Notes under the pieces: model-generated
Seen by the model: the letters and a program-made list of their open reading frames with translations, nothing else
Told to the model about the DNA's origin: nothing
Databases searched by the model: none
Shown here: positions 34,413 through 44,214 of the stretch, in pieces
Position numbering within the stretch: position 1 is the stretch's first letter
Layout of the letters: each line of letters opens with the position of its first letter
Assembly (NCBI GenBank): GCA_034509755.1
Contig: CM067545.1
Location: 49,035,062-49,099,061, forward strand
Reading direction: 5' to 3'
Source: Anisodus tanguticus
Taxonomy: Eukaryota > Streptophyta > Magnoliopsida > Solanales > Solanaceae
DNA: 64,000 bases
Translations under genes and position numbers: made by a program

Positions 34413-34417
34413 GAAAC

Positions 34418-34947
34418 ATTCAATTATTTAGGCCGATTGTTTGGGCCATTTTTTCATGTAAGCGAACCATGCATAATTTTTAGGCCTTTATACGGCAATG
34501 CAAATTTGATGGATTGGGAAAAGAATCTTATTTCATGCCATATGTGCTATATTTAGCTCTACGAAATTAAATATCATATTAATTCAAACGTTAAAGATAG
34601 TTTATTGGTTAAAACTTAAAAGTAATAAAAAGTCAGAGGGTGTTCACCCTTTACTTGGAGTCGAGGAGGTAAAACTTTACGTATTCATCAATGCGCAAAA
34701 ATATTTTTGCATTTGTTATCAATGATTGCAAGACACGTCTTTTATATACACGCTACAACGTCCATGATCAAGTGATATGTGAGAAGATTACCAAAATAAA
34801 AAGACATGATTTAAAAGACGTACTTATTATTTAAACGAAAAGTAATAATTGAATTAATGAAAAGGGTTTGAAACAAAAATCCCAAATAAGCATTCCTTAC
34901 CGCGAGAAAAAAATTTGAAACAAGGATAAAGCTACACTATGGTGTAT
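34418..34947. other. AT-rich intergenic DNA
   Basis: Continuation of the pre-insertion 3' flank of the acetolactate synthase subunit gene. A short part (GGAAAAGAATCTTATTTCAT and neighbours) resembles 43735-43760 and looks like a dispersed repeat fragment. No genes are seen. Confidence 0.5.
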
Positions 34948-36144
34948 GGGTGTGTTCGGTATATTTTCTTGGAAAATGAGTTCTTGAAAAAAAGTGAATT
35001 TTATTTATTTTCTCATGTTCGTTTGATTAGTGAAAAATAAGTGAATTTCTTACTTAATTTCTCATGTTCGGTTGGTTAGTAGAAAATATTTGTGGAAAAA
35101 TACTCACCCAAGCCCCATCGAACTCACCTCCCCACACATCCCACGACTCACCACCCACCTCATGGCCACCACCCAACCAAATCCTACTCTACCACCCTCG
35201 AACACACTTCTTCTTCACCCACCCACCCCCACCACACCCAACCCTACCCCACACCACCATTCCACCTAACCCCCCCCCCACACCCCATCACAATATTTTA
35301 TTTTATTTTACAAAAAATAAGATTTTTTTCTTACCCCCGCCCCCGCCCCCCAACCACAACACACACACCAAATTTAACCACACAAAATTTTTATAATTTT
35401 TTTTATAAAAGTAAAATAAAATGTATGAACTTAGAAAATTCGGGAGGGGGTAGGGGTGTCCATGAGGAGGGAGAGGGGGTGGGGGCGGTGGAATGGTGAG
35501 TGGTATAGAAACAAAAAAAAATTAAACTCTTTTCTAAAAAAATTAATTTTTTATGGAGGGGGGGGGGGGGGGAGGGGGGGAGAGGTGGGGTCGGTGTAAA
35601 CCAAAAATAAACTTTCTAAAACTTTTTTAAAAAAAAACTAAAAATTTCGGAGGGTGGTAGGGGTGGGTCAGGGGAGCTGGGTGTTTGGTCCCGCATCAGG
35701 GTGGGGGTGGGGGGAATGGTGTAGAAAATAAAAAAAAAGAATTTAAAACTTTTTTAAAAAAAAATTGGGGTGGGGGTGGTGGTGGTGGGAGAGGGGTTAG
35801 GAGGTGGGGTGGTGTAGAAAAAAATGGGAGGGGGAATAGGGGCAGGGGGTTCGCAGCGTTGTAGGGGAAGTGGTGTAGAAAACAAAAAAAATTTAAAAAA
35901 AAATTAATTTTCTTTGGGGGTGGGGGTTTGGATGGTGTGGGTTGTGCATAGGGTGTTCGGGTGGTTGGGGTTGGATTGAGTGGGGATGGGTAGTTGGTTG
36001 AATGTCACTCAGAGACTTATTTTCCCTTACTTTTATTACGAAAATCATTTTTCAAATTTTTTGAGGAACTTGTTTTTCTAAAGAAAATATTTTTTAAATA
36101 TTTGACTAAACGAATATGAGAAAATTGAAATACTGAACACACCC
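34948..36144. mobile_element. TIR element of the GGGTGTGTTCGGTAT family, G-rich long copy
   Basis: The left end GGGTGTGTTCGGTATATTTT, then TTGGAAAATGAG, is mirrored by the right end ACTAAACGAATATGAGAAAA, TTGAAATACTGAACACACCC. About 35100-35370 is almost pure C/A on the plus strand. About 35430-36000 is G/A-rich, with repeated modules built around TGGTGTAGAAAA, (A)n, TTTAAAA and runs such as GGGGTGGGGGTGGTGGTGG. The two interior arms are partly complementary. Frames across it (for example 35064-35499) are low-complexity Pro/His/Thr artefacts. No transposase is seen. Confidence 0.7.
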
Positions 36145-36270
36145 GATGTGGAGGATGTTTTATTGTTCTTCGCCGAAAAATTATATTTAATAGATAAGTC
36201 AAAATTAATTTATATATATTGATATAATAATTTTGAATTCATGAAGCTCTAGCTTAGCATGAACATGGTT

Positions 36271-36302
36271 TAAAACTTAAATTAAAAAAAAAAAAAAAAA
36301 GA
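36271..36302. repeat. Poly-A / A-rich tract
   Basis: TTAAATT is followed by about 20 consecutive A and then GAGGGG. It could be the tail of an old retroposon, but no body was recognised upstream. Confidence 0.6.
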
Positions 36303-36399
36303 GGGGTTCAAAATTCATTAGTTCTTTATTTATTTGACATTTTCTTTCTTGTAATAAGAGGCAAAACGACGACGTGCCAGCTCTTACTTTAAAAAAGCA

Positions 36400-36800
36400 T
36401 TGGAATTATTAAATAAATGAGAAAAGAAAATTCTGGGTATCGCCACTGCCCATCCGTCGTCGTCGCCGTCGCCGATCACCGGTGCTAGTCACGGCAGCAA
36501 ATGTAAATTTCCTCTCTATATCTCTCTCTTTATGTATATATACATATATATATGTATGTGTGTATACATACATTATATATTTATAGCGGGAGCTTTGTGC
36601 AAACATACATATATATTTGGACAAAAAATCATTACAAATTTAGTTGTTGAAATTCACGCTCGATATAGTCCTATAAAATCAAGTTTTTAATGCAAAATCA
36701 CCGATTCATATGCTTTGCTGATTGATTTTTTTTTTTGATTACCTGATATATATTTTTTATTTTTTATTTTACAGTATTGAGGTGCTAAATATAGTGTAGA
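36400..36800 (+). promoter_or_regulatory. ARV1 5' region with probable leader intron
   Basis: A GC-rich patch (CCGTCGTCGTCGCCGTCGCC, about 36451) looks like a leader exon. CAAAT|GTAAAT near 36500 is a possible donor, and TTTTACAG|TATTGAGG gives an acceptor with exon start at 36775, 26 bases before the ATG. Between them is a TATATA/TATG-rich microsatellite (36520-36620). The transcription start is not defined. Confidence 0.5.
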
Positions 36801-39800
36801 ATGGAGATGAAATGTGGCAATGAAAGTGAAAAAGAGATGAGCTTTAGATGTGTTCAGTGTGGATTCTCAGTCACAACTCTGTACATACAGTATTCTCCTG
36901 GCAATATCCGCCTCATGAAATGCGTATATTTTCTTTCCTTTCCTTCGAATTTCATCAATAGCATTATATTCTTAGTGGGCGTTTGGACATAAGAAATTGT
37001 GAAATTTGGAAAAAAAGTAGTACTCCCTTTGTTTTCAAAATGTTTTACTTGCCTTTTTAGTCCGTTTAAAAAAGAACGTCTCTTTCCTTTTTTGGTAACT
37101 CTTTAATTTCAACTTGACACATGGTATATTTAAGACCACAAGATTAAAGAGCATTTTGGTACATTCTACATATCTTTAGTTTAAGATTACAAGATTCAAA
37201 AGTCTTATTTTCTTTCTTAAACTTCGTGCCAAGTCCAAACCGGACAAATATTTTGAAACAGAGGGAGTATTTGTTTTCTAGTTGAAAATGCTATTTGAAA
37301 ATTGGAGTTGTTTTTGAATTTTTGTGAGTAATTTGGAATGAAAATTGTGAAAACTGCTTTTTGGAGAAGTTGAATTCCGGAAAATCTGTAACAATTCTAT
37401 GTCCAAACAGCTTTCCGGAATAATGTTCTGGAAAAAAGTGAAAACTCTCCATGGCCAAATGGGCACTTATTATTTTTCTGGGATCGAGCTGTTGTTGTTT
37501 AAATCCAATATTCAAACCAATATACTAGTGCTTATTGTAACATTGATTTGGATGCTCTACTTTGTGCAGGGAAATTGCAAAGCAGTTGCTGATGAGTATA
37601 TTGAATGTGAACTTATGGTAATTGATACAATTATTTTCTTAAAGGGTGTGTCCGGTATGAAGGAAAATCTTGAGGTGATTAGACGGGATATGGAGCAGGC
37701 GCAACTTACTGAGGACATGACCTTAGATAGGGGGTTGTGGAGGACACAAATTAGGGTAGAAGGGTAGTAGGTAGTCGAGCGTAGTCCTACTTACACTTAC
37801 AAACTGGTAGTTATGGTGTTATTACTGCAGGCATGCTTAGCATATCATACGAATAGGCGTAGTATTGCTTTATAGTCTTCTCTATTTTTATTTCTTTTGC
37901 TATGCATTCTTTAATGTACTTGGTTTATCTCATTTATCTGCGTTAGTTACTGCTTCTCTTTCAGGATGCGATATCATGGCGTATTCGCGTTTGCTATCAG
38001 CATTTTCTTACTGCCTACTGCTTTAATTTTTTGACCGGGTCTGACTGTTTTTTGCTTTGCTTGTCCTTAGCCGAGGGTCTCTTGAAAACAACCGCTCTAC
38101 CTACCAAGGTAGAGGTAAGGTCTGCGTAGATTCTACCCTCCCCATACCCCAACGTGGGATTTCACTGGGTATGTTGTTGTTGAAAAATATTTTCTTGGAA
38201 AAAGTTTCCAGGAAAGTAAGTTAGTTTCTTACTTATTTTCTTGTGTTCGGTACGTAAAGTCTGCGTACACTCTACCCTCCCCAGATCCCACTTGTGTGAT
38301 TATACTGGATATTGTTGTTGGTACGTAAGCAAAAAATATCATCCTATAAGCATTTATATATAATCTAGACAAATACTATGAGGATGGTCGATGGATGGGA
38401 GTGGGTGGGTGGTGGGGGTAAGAGTGGGGGAAATATGAGGTGAATTCTAGGGCGGGGAGAAGACAATTGATGTGAAATGCCACTTGTAGGACTTATTTTC
38501 CTACTTCCATTAGGAAAGTCATTTTTTTCATTTTTAAGGAACTTGTTTTCCTACTTCCATTTGGAAAGTCATTTTCCTCATTTTTAATTCCAAAATTTTT
38601 GACCAACCGAACATGAGAAATTTAGAAATCACTTTTCAGAAAATGTTTTCCTCCATACCGAGCACGCCCAAAAAAAGAAAAAGAGATATATAATGCGAGT
38701 TCTATGTATAGACTTCATTTTTGGTTTAGTTCCTAATTGTTTGTTTTTGGAATGTAGATATTGGTTATTGACCTGATTTTGCATAAAATTAGAGCCTACA
38801 GACACTTGTTCTACAACAGGTTCTCTCAAGGGACTTTGGATAATGAGGTACCTGATAGTGTATTTCTAGTTCATTATTTGCTATGTATATGTAGACATGG
38901 TTTGAAGGGGAGCCTTGGAGTAACTGGTAATGTTGCTTCCATGTGACCAGGAGGTCATGGGTTCAAGCCGTGGAAACAGCCTCTTGCAGAAATGCAAGGT
39001 TAGACTGCGTACGATAGACCCTTCTGGTCCGGCCCTTCCCCGGATCCCGCGCATAGCGGGAGCTTAGTGCACCAGGCTGCCTTTTTTTTTAATTTTTTAT
39101 GTAGACATGGTTACAAACTCATCTTATTCTCCTTTTCTTGTTTGATTTTTTTTTCTTGATTCCGTTGTGCAGGTCTTGTTGTGGAAATTATCCCTGGGCT
39201 TCCTTATTTTAGATGCTTGTATCCTTCTAATCTCCAGTTCATATTCATCGATATGAGGTGTTTTTCTATTTTCTGTGTATTTAAACATTTCAACAAATTA
39301 ATATGGATAGATATATTCCTTTTTGAAAAGGTAAGTGTTATTGATATAGCACAAAGATTGTGCCTGAGTACACCACCAAAAGTTCAAAAAACAAGAAAAA
39401 ACTGAAACCCTCTATTGTAATCTATCTATGCTCTGTAATAAGGTTTCCGCATCATTTAAAAAATCCATCCTGATCTAACTAAATAACAAATACTGTCAGA
39501 TTTGATCTTTAGAGTATTGTTAGCTTGACCTTCAAAAAACTCTTCCGTTCCTTTCCTTCCATGATTTTTAATTCTAAAGTCTTTCTCCTTGACATGGTGT
39601 ATGATTATTTTCAATTATAGGTGTGCTAATATTTTCTCCTCTTTATAAAAAAATATTTTCTCTTCTTGTGTGTGTATGATTTTAGTCTCGGGGACAACGT
39701 ATTAAACTATTGGGCTTTATTGAACTAAGACCTTTATTTAAAACATGCATTGTTTAATGGCCTTAACTAGTAAAGACCAAATGTTGGCGGTATGCACAAC

Positions 39801-42800
39801 TCAAGATGAGAGGAGTTTGCCTGCAAGCTTTGCCTCATTTGTGGGACTTTGTGGAAAGGTGTGTACCTTGAAGTCTGTATCAGTTCTATTTCGCTGCCTA
39901 TCCTCTCCTCCTGTCGATCTAGATATTTGCTTTAAGCATAATGTGATGGTTACTGTTGTTAGGTGCTCATGGGAGTCTTCTTTGGGAATCTCATGTTCCT
40001 TGGCATAATTCTATTTGGCACAAGGAGGTTTCTGAATGCAAAAAAAGGAGATTCAAGGTAAAAGATTTCCTTCATCTAATATTTTTTTATGATGTTTAAT
40101 ATTCTCTTGCCCAAAATAAATGTCCCTTTTCCTCCTTTTTTTGGATATTCATAAATGTTTGACGCGATTTACTTGCATATTATTCTACAAAACGTTCTAA
40201 ACAGAACTTCCTGTTGGGTATGCTCTAACCATTCTGTCAGCACCACGTTGAGCCTCTATATACTTTACAATCAATAAGTACATGTGATATGCTGATTAAA
40301 AGCCATTTAAGTATAACAATTTTGTTAGCCTTCAGATAAGGTTTTTACGGAGCTTTAGAGTTTCTAGTGTCACTGAGTTTTTCTAAACCTATCTAAGACT
40401 TGATTCGCTAATGTTCTTACTGAGTTGAGAATTAATAATCCTAACTTTCTTTTTACATTTAATTCAGAAAAATATTTAAAATCAAGGATTAGGTGGTGAA
40501 GAATGATACGCTGGATTTGGTGCTGAGATATTTCTAATGAGAGAAGGTAGGGTAATTAGTCTCCAAGTCCAAATGATCCAACTAGTAGGGGTTGGCTATC
40601 TGAATCCTCTCTATTCATTTTGTTCCACGTACTATGTGGACTATTCTAAATTGACTAGTTTTACGTTGTATGTCAACCTACCGTACTCTTTTATTTCGGG
40701 TTGGCTCGCACAGGTGGAGTCATTAAGGATCAGATGAGTACCTCTCTAATAATTTAATTGGAGAACACCTTTCATGTGAGTAGAGGTTTTAGTCTAAATA
40801 ATTTCCTCAGACATTCAGTTAACATATTAATCATTGGAGCTGAAGTTGATTATGATTATTGTTTACTTGGATTTAAATCAACAGGTGTAAGCATATATTG
40901 CTTTCGATCCTCGTTTCGAGTTACTTCAAGATTTTTGTTATTGCCATGATGGTATGTTCCTAGCTGTCATTTGGCCATATTGTATCAATTACTTGGAGAC
41001 TTTCTTGTTTCACAGTAATACTTTTTTACTAATGATTTTATCTATTTACAGGTGTGGGAATTTCCCTCTTCCGTTGTTTTCATCATTAAAATGTTTATCG
41101 TTTCATCTAATGCACTGGCATTACTGGGTAAGAAGTTCTTTTCAAAATTAATTTGAAATTTGAAGTACGTGAACGAAGACTATTGTCAGTTTATGAAATT
41201 CGTCTGACAGTGGAGATTTAACCTTGGCCGTGAGAGCTTTCTGTTTCTATCTCCAATGTAGACACTTAGGTCATTCAAGTTTAATCTGAGTCTAGGCTAA
41301 CATACATGGTCTTCTATTTATTTTATTTTTTGTATATTCTTTAACTGTGGGCGAAATATGTGTACATTAAAGCACAGAACCTCTTAGTCTTTTGGTGTAA
41401 AAATGAAAATGTACAGGAAGTAGATACGATGGTTTATTTCCTCATTTCTTTCATATGTAGCTAGTATACTAAAAATGGTTGTACTACTTATCCTCTGCCC
41501 TCTCTGGGTGCTCTTTGATACAATTTTCATTACTTCTTCAAAAAGAAAATAATATTTATGCTCCAATTGAATTATGAATCAGGGTTGGGGAATCAGTGTG
41601 GACTTAGGCATTAAATTTTCGAGGCCAGAGCTAATTTTTCCCATTTTGATAGTTTGGTGTGCTAGGTCTGCCCGCTAGTTTAGACATTGAGTTGCCTGCT
41701 CATGTAACTTTTAGTAAATTTTCTTGAATTTAGTTAAATGTCATTGGTTGTGTCCCTCTGGAAATCCTGAGATGAAAATACATGCTTTGTGACTTCGGGC
41801 GTGAAGGTATTAGTTGGTAGGATTCATCAGAGCCTAGAGCCGTTGACGTTTTATCCTTCCTCTGAGGAGTTAATGCGTTGGTGTACAAACTAACATTGGC
41901 ATCTTAGAGATAGTATTTTATGTTTTTTTTAAGAATTTAGAGGTTTTGATCAGTATAACAAACATTAGCATAGTTATGGTGAGACCTGATTGGGCATAAA
42001 GCACAACCTGGAATACACATGGCTACAGTATGGTCTGGATTGTTGAAGTTGCAGGGAAGAAAATGAGGAAACAGAATGTGGCGTTTGAATATTGACCAGG
42101 AGTTAAATTGCTGTCTCACTGCCAAACATTTGGTCATCAAAAGATAAATACTGTTGGCACTGCCTTAACCGTTGAGTTAGGTTGATAGCTATTCAGATAT
42201 GGAACATTTAGAATTCAGATTAGAATTATATTAATAGAGTTGTCTGCAGGTTGGTCCTAGTTATCACTAATATTCCTATAGTATTTAATGGGTTCTCATG
42301 GGTCATATCTTGGTTTTAATAGTAGCTTCGTGGTGTCTTCTACCTTATTGTTCCTGCTTCTGAATCTTAATGATGACCCAAATAAGCCAATCGTTGGCAC
42401 CTATTTTTTTTTTCCCTCCATAACAGCTTATGCATATCCTATGGTGGATTTTTTAGCTTTTGATTGGGGTTTCAAGGGCTTGATAAAATCTCTTCTGCAG
42501 AGGAACTTTCTTTTTCATCAAAGAAGATCTTTTCTGTACAAGTTTGATATTTGTTTCAGTGTTCTGATTGGTATGGTCTTTCAGAGACTTATGGCCTTGC
42601 AAACAAGAAGCAAAAACATTTTATCCGACTTCTCTATGCATCTAATAAATATCAACTACTTTGTTCTGACTCTTATCAGAAGACTTAGTATTCTGTGTTT
42701 CCATTACATACTTTACCCTATTGTGAACCAGTGATCACGGATGACCGCTTGATTAGATGCATATGGATCTGCTTTGCTGCACATGCAACGAAAGTCCTTG

Positions 42801-42844
42801 TTACTCAAGGTCTTGGAGCATATCGAAAGCTAGTTCTTTGGTAG
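36801..42844 (+). CDS. ARV1: ARV1 family ER membrane protein (sterol/lipid homeostasis)
   Basis: Nine exons: 36801-36923, 37570-37617, 38758-38847, 39173-39218, 39776-39858, 39963-40057, 40885-40951, 41052-41127 and 42732-42844. The phases sum to 741 nt (246 aa), the size expected for plant ARV1. The N-terminal zinc ribbon is CVQCGFSVTTLYIQYSPGN, then MKCGNCKAVADEYIECE (two C-x2-C pairs). The ARV1 homology block ILVIDLILHKIRAYRHLFYN follows, then several membrane segments (LLWKLSLGFLILDAY, FFGNLMFLGIILFG, SSYFKIFVIAMMVWEFPSS). ARV1 acts in the ER in sterol trafficking, sphingolipid balance and GPI-anchor synthesis (family knowledge). Introns 1-3 are loaded with transposons. The last exon reads through to a stop at 42842-42844. 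A CAAG|GTCTTG donor there leaves an alternative C-terminus possible. Confidence 0.93.
36975..37466. mobile_element. Tourist-like MITE (TTA target) carrying a nested Stowaway
   Basis: Ends GTGGGCGTTTGGACAT and ATGGCCAAATGGGCAC are imperfect inverted complements, flanked by TTA (36972-36974 and 37467-37469), the PIF/Harbinger-type target duplication. A second MITE at 37023-37267 is inserted inside. It lies in ARV1 intron 1. Confidence 0.82.
37023..37267. mobile_element. Stowaway-type MITE nested in the Tourist-like element
   Basis: CTCCCTTTGTTTTCAAAATG at the left and ATTTTGAAACAGAGGGAG at the right are complementary ends bounded by TA. The interior resembles the MITE at 968-1215 (TTAAGACCACAAGATTAAAG against CTTGTGGTCTTAAAT). 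Confidence 0.9.
37671..38182 (+). mobile_element. RTE-type LINE 3' end (ORF C-terminus plus (TTG)n tail)
   Basis: The open frame ends RRDMEQAQLTEDMTLDRGLW, RTQIRVEG and a stop at 37767, which I recognise as the C-terminus of Solanaceae RTE-clade LINE proteins. About 300 bp later comes CCGAGGGTCTCTTGAAAACA, AGGTAAGGTCTGCGTAGATT, CCCCAACGTGGGATTTCACT and GGGTATGTTGTTGTTG. That is the same tail found on the isolated short copies elsewhere in the window. It is a 5'-truncated insertion in the TIR element. Confidence 0.75.
38258..38319 (+). mobile_element. Very short (TTG)-family retroposon with 9-bp target duplication
   Basis: AGTCTGCGTACACTCTACC, then CCCCAGATCCCACTTGTGTG and a GATATTGTTGTT end form a 62-bp insert. 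It is flanked by GGTACGTAA at 38249-38257 and 38320-38328. Only the 3' recognition tail was copied. Confidence 0.88.
38903..39098 (+). mobile_element. Solanaceae tRNA-derived SINE with 14-bp target duplication
   Basis: The SINE has an A-box-like CTTGGAGTAACTGGTAATG, a B-box-like GGGTTCAAGCC, the body GACTGCGTACGATAGACCC, CCGGATCCCGCGCATAGCGG and the end GTGCACCAGGCTGCC plus T-run. It is flanked by ATGTAGACATGGTT at 38889-38902 and 39099-39112. It is a clean recent insertion in ARV1 intron 3, sense orientation. Confidence 0.94.
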
Positions 42845-43794
42845 TCAGTTGTCAGAGTTCATAAGTGCATACTTTTTAAAATGGTTGCATCTGGCATTGG
42901 CTTGAGAGTGACTTCAAATGCCAAATGGTTCAGGTAATGCAACAGAGTTACTTATATCACAATCCCCTGCTTTGATCTTCAACAACTTTTGGATCTAATA
43001 TATTGTGTTTGATATGTTGGTTTTAGGCTGAAAGATCTCGCCCTGCATTGCTTCTGAGGGGTGTAAATCAAGGCTTTTAGAATCGTCTGATTAGAATTGA
43101 GTACCCTGAAAGCTCCTCATTTCTTTTGCTTTTGACATTTCCTACCCGTCGCTTGTCCACCGTACTAGAATAAGCAAGCTGGTGTTCTCAGATAGGAAAA
43201 TTTGAGTCTGCTGATCGCTGAGATGCCTACGTCAAACATGGAAAGGGGCATTGATACACTTATTACGATAACACTGTTTTATTTTTTTCACGTTTCCAAT
43301 AAAGATGTATGTTCTCTGGATAATAGTCCATTTAGAATGTAGGTTAACATTTAGAACCAGGAGAACATCTATTAACACTATTATTTTGTTATGCTTGATT
43401 TCTTTGTTTTTCATCCATTTTCATCCTTTTGCTGGTGTGGTTTTGAAGGAGCTACAATATAGGCTAGTCTATCTATGTAAAAAGTTTGTTGAGCATAGGG
43501 AATAAAAAATATGGTTATTCCGTTTCATGTGGCATGAGGGGAAACATTCAATTAACAGGGTCTTGGTTATACATATATTATACATGGATAATACATGTGC
43601 CGGTTATTTTTAGTTTAAGCGGTTGACGGCTATTTTTGTTTATTCTTCAATTAATTACGCTGGATTGGAGCTGATCATTTTCTTGCAAGGGAATCACAAT
43701 TTAGGCTTTTGTAAGACTGCTGATTTGACGAGTCAAAGAAGGAATCTTATTTCATACCGTATGAGATATATGCCTCCGATGGTAGTCTCTGTCT
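42845..43794. other. ARV1 3' flank
   Basis: AT-rich sequence following the ARV1 stop. No second gene is seen; frames such as 43305-43505 have no splice or family support. A short block around 43670-43720 (TTTTCTTGCAAGGGAATCAC) recurs diverged near 44815, a dispersed-repeat fragment. Confidence 0.5.
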
Positions 43795-44214
43795 CAAATT
43801 ATACGTTGTGCTTTCTAAAATTAGAGATAGTTGTCTCAAATCTCATTTTATGTGGTATCATATGACTTGACGAAGAAATGTTAAACTTTTGAAATATGTG
43901 GTCTAAAACAAATTTTAGACAATTGTGTGACTATAAATCATTTCATTAAGGGTAAAAGGAAAATTTTGGGGACATGAAATGGTGCCACATAAATTGAGAC
44001 AGAGAGTATTTTAGTAGTTCAAGATAAAATATATTATTCTCTTTCTACAACACTTCAATTACGGGAGATAACACATAAATAAAGTAAATATTAAATGAAG
44101 TAAAATTATATCTTAAGATATAAATAAGGGTAAATTATTCAAACCTCTCCTAATTAATATTTTCTTAATGGACATGTTAGAGAGAACACAACAGATAATT
44201 TAAGACGAAGGGAG
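43795..44214. mobile_element. Stowaway-type MITE (outer) interrupted by a second MITE
   Basis: Left end GTCTCTGTCTCAAATTATAC and right end ATTTAAGACGAAGGGAG are flanked by TA. The outer sequence matches the MITE at 7385-7656 but is split by an insert at about 43830-44006. Confidence 0.72.
43830..44006. mobile_element. Stowaway-type MITE (inner, nested)
   Basis: The right end GGTGCCACATAAATTGAGAC, AGAGAG plus TA is complementary to a degenerate left end, GTTGTCTCAAATCTC..., TTTATGTGGTATCA, next to TA. The interior (AAATATGTGGTCTAAAACAA, CATTAAGGGTAAAAGG) resembles the MITE at 52072-52304. Confidence 0.65.

Larger units (their letters stand above)
37644..38669. mobile_element. TIR element of the GGGTGTGTTCGGTAT family with two retroposon insertions
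   Basis: The left end GGGTGTGTCCGGTATGAAGG is mirrored by the right end TTTTCCTCCATACCGAGCAC, GCCC. The interior holds the family's G-rich patch (GGGAGTGGGTGGGTGGTGGG) and CATGAGAAATTTAGAAA. An RTE-LINE tail (37671-38182) and a short (TTG)-type retroposon (38258-38319) interrupt it. It occupies most of ARV1 intron 2. Confidence 0.8.

Noticed and set aside
35064..35499. Overlapping Pro/His/Thr-rich plus-strand frames
   Set aside because: They come from the C/A-rich arm of the TIR element and have no domain; composition alone keeps them open.
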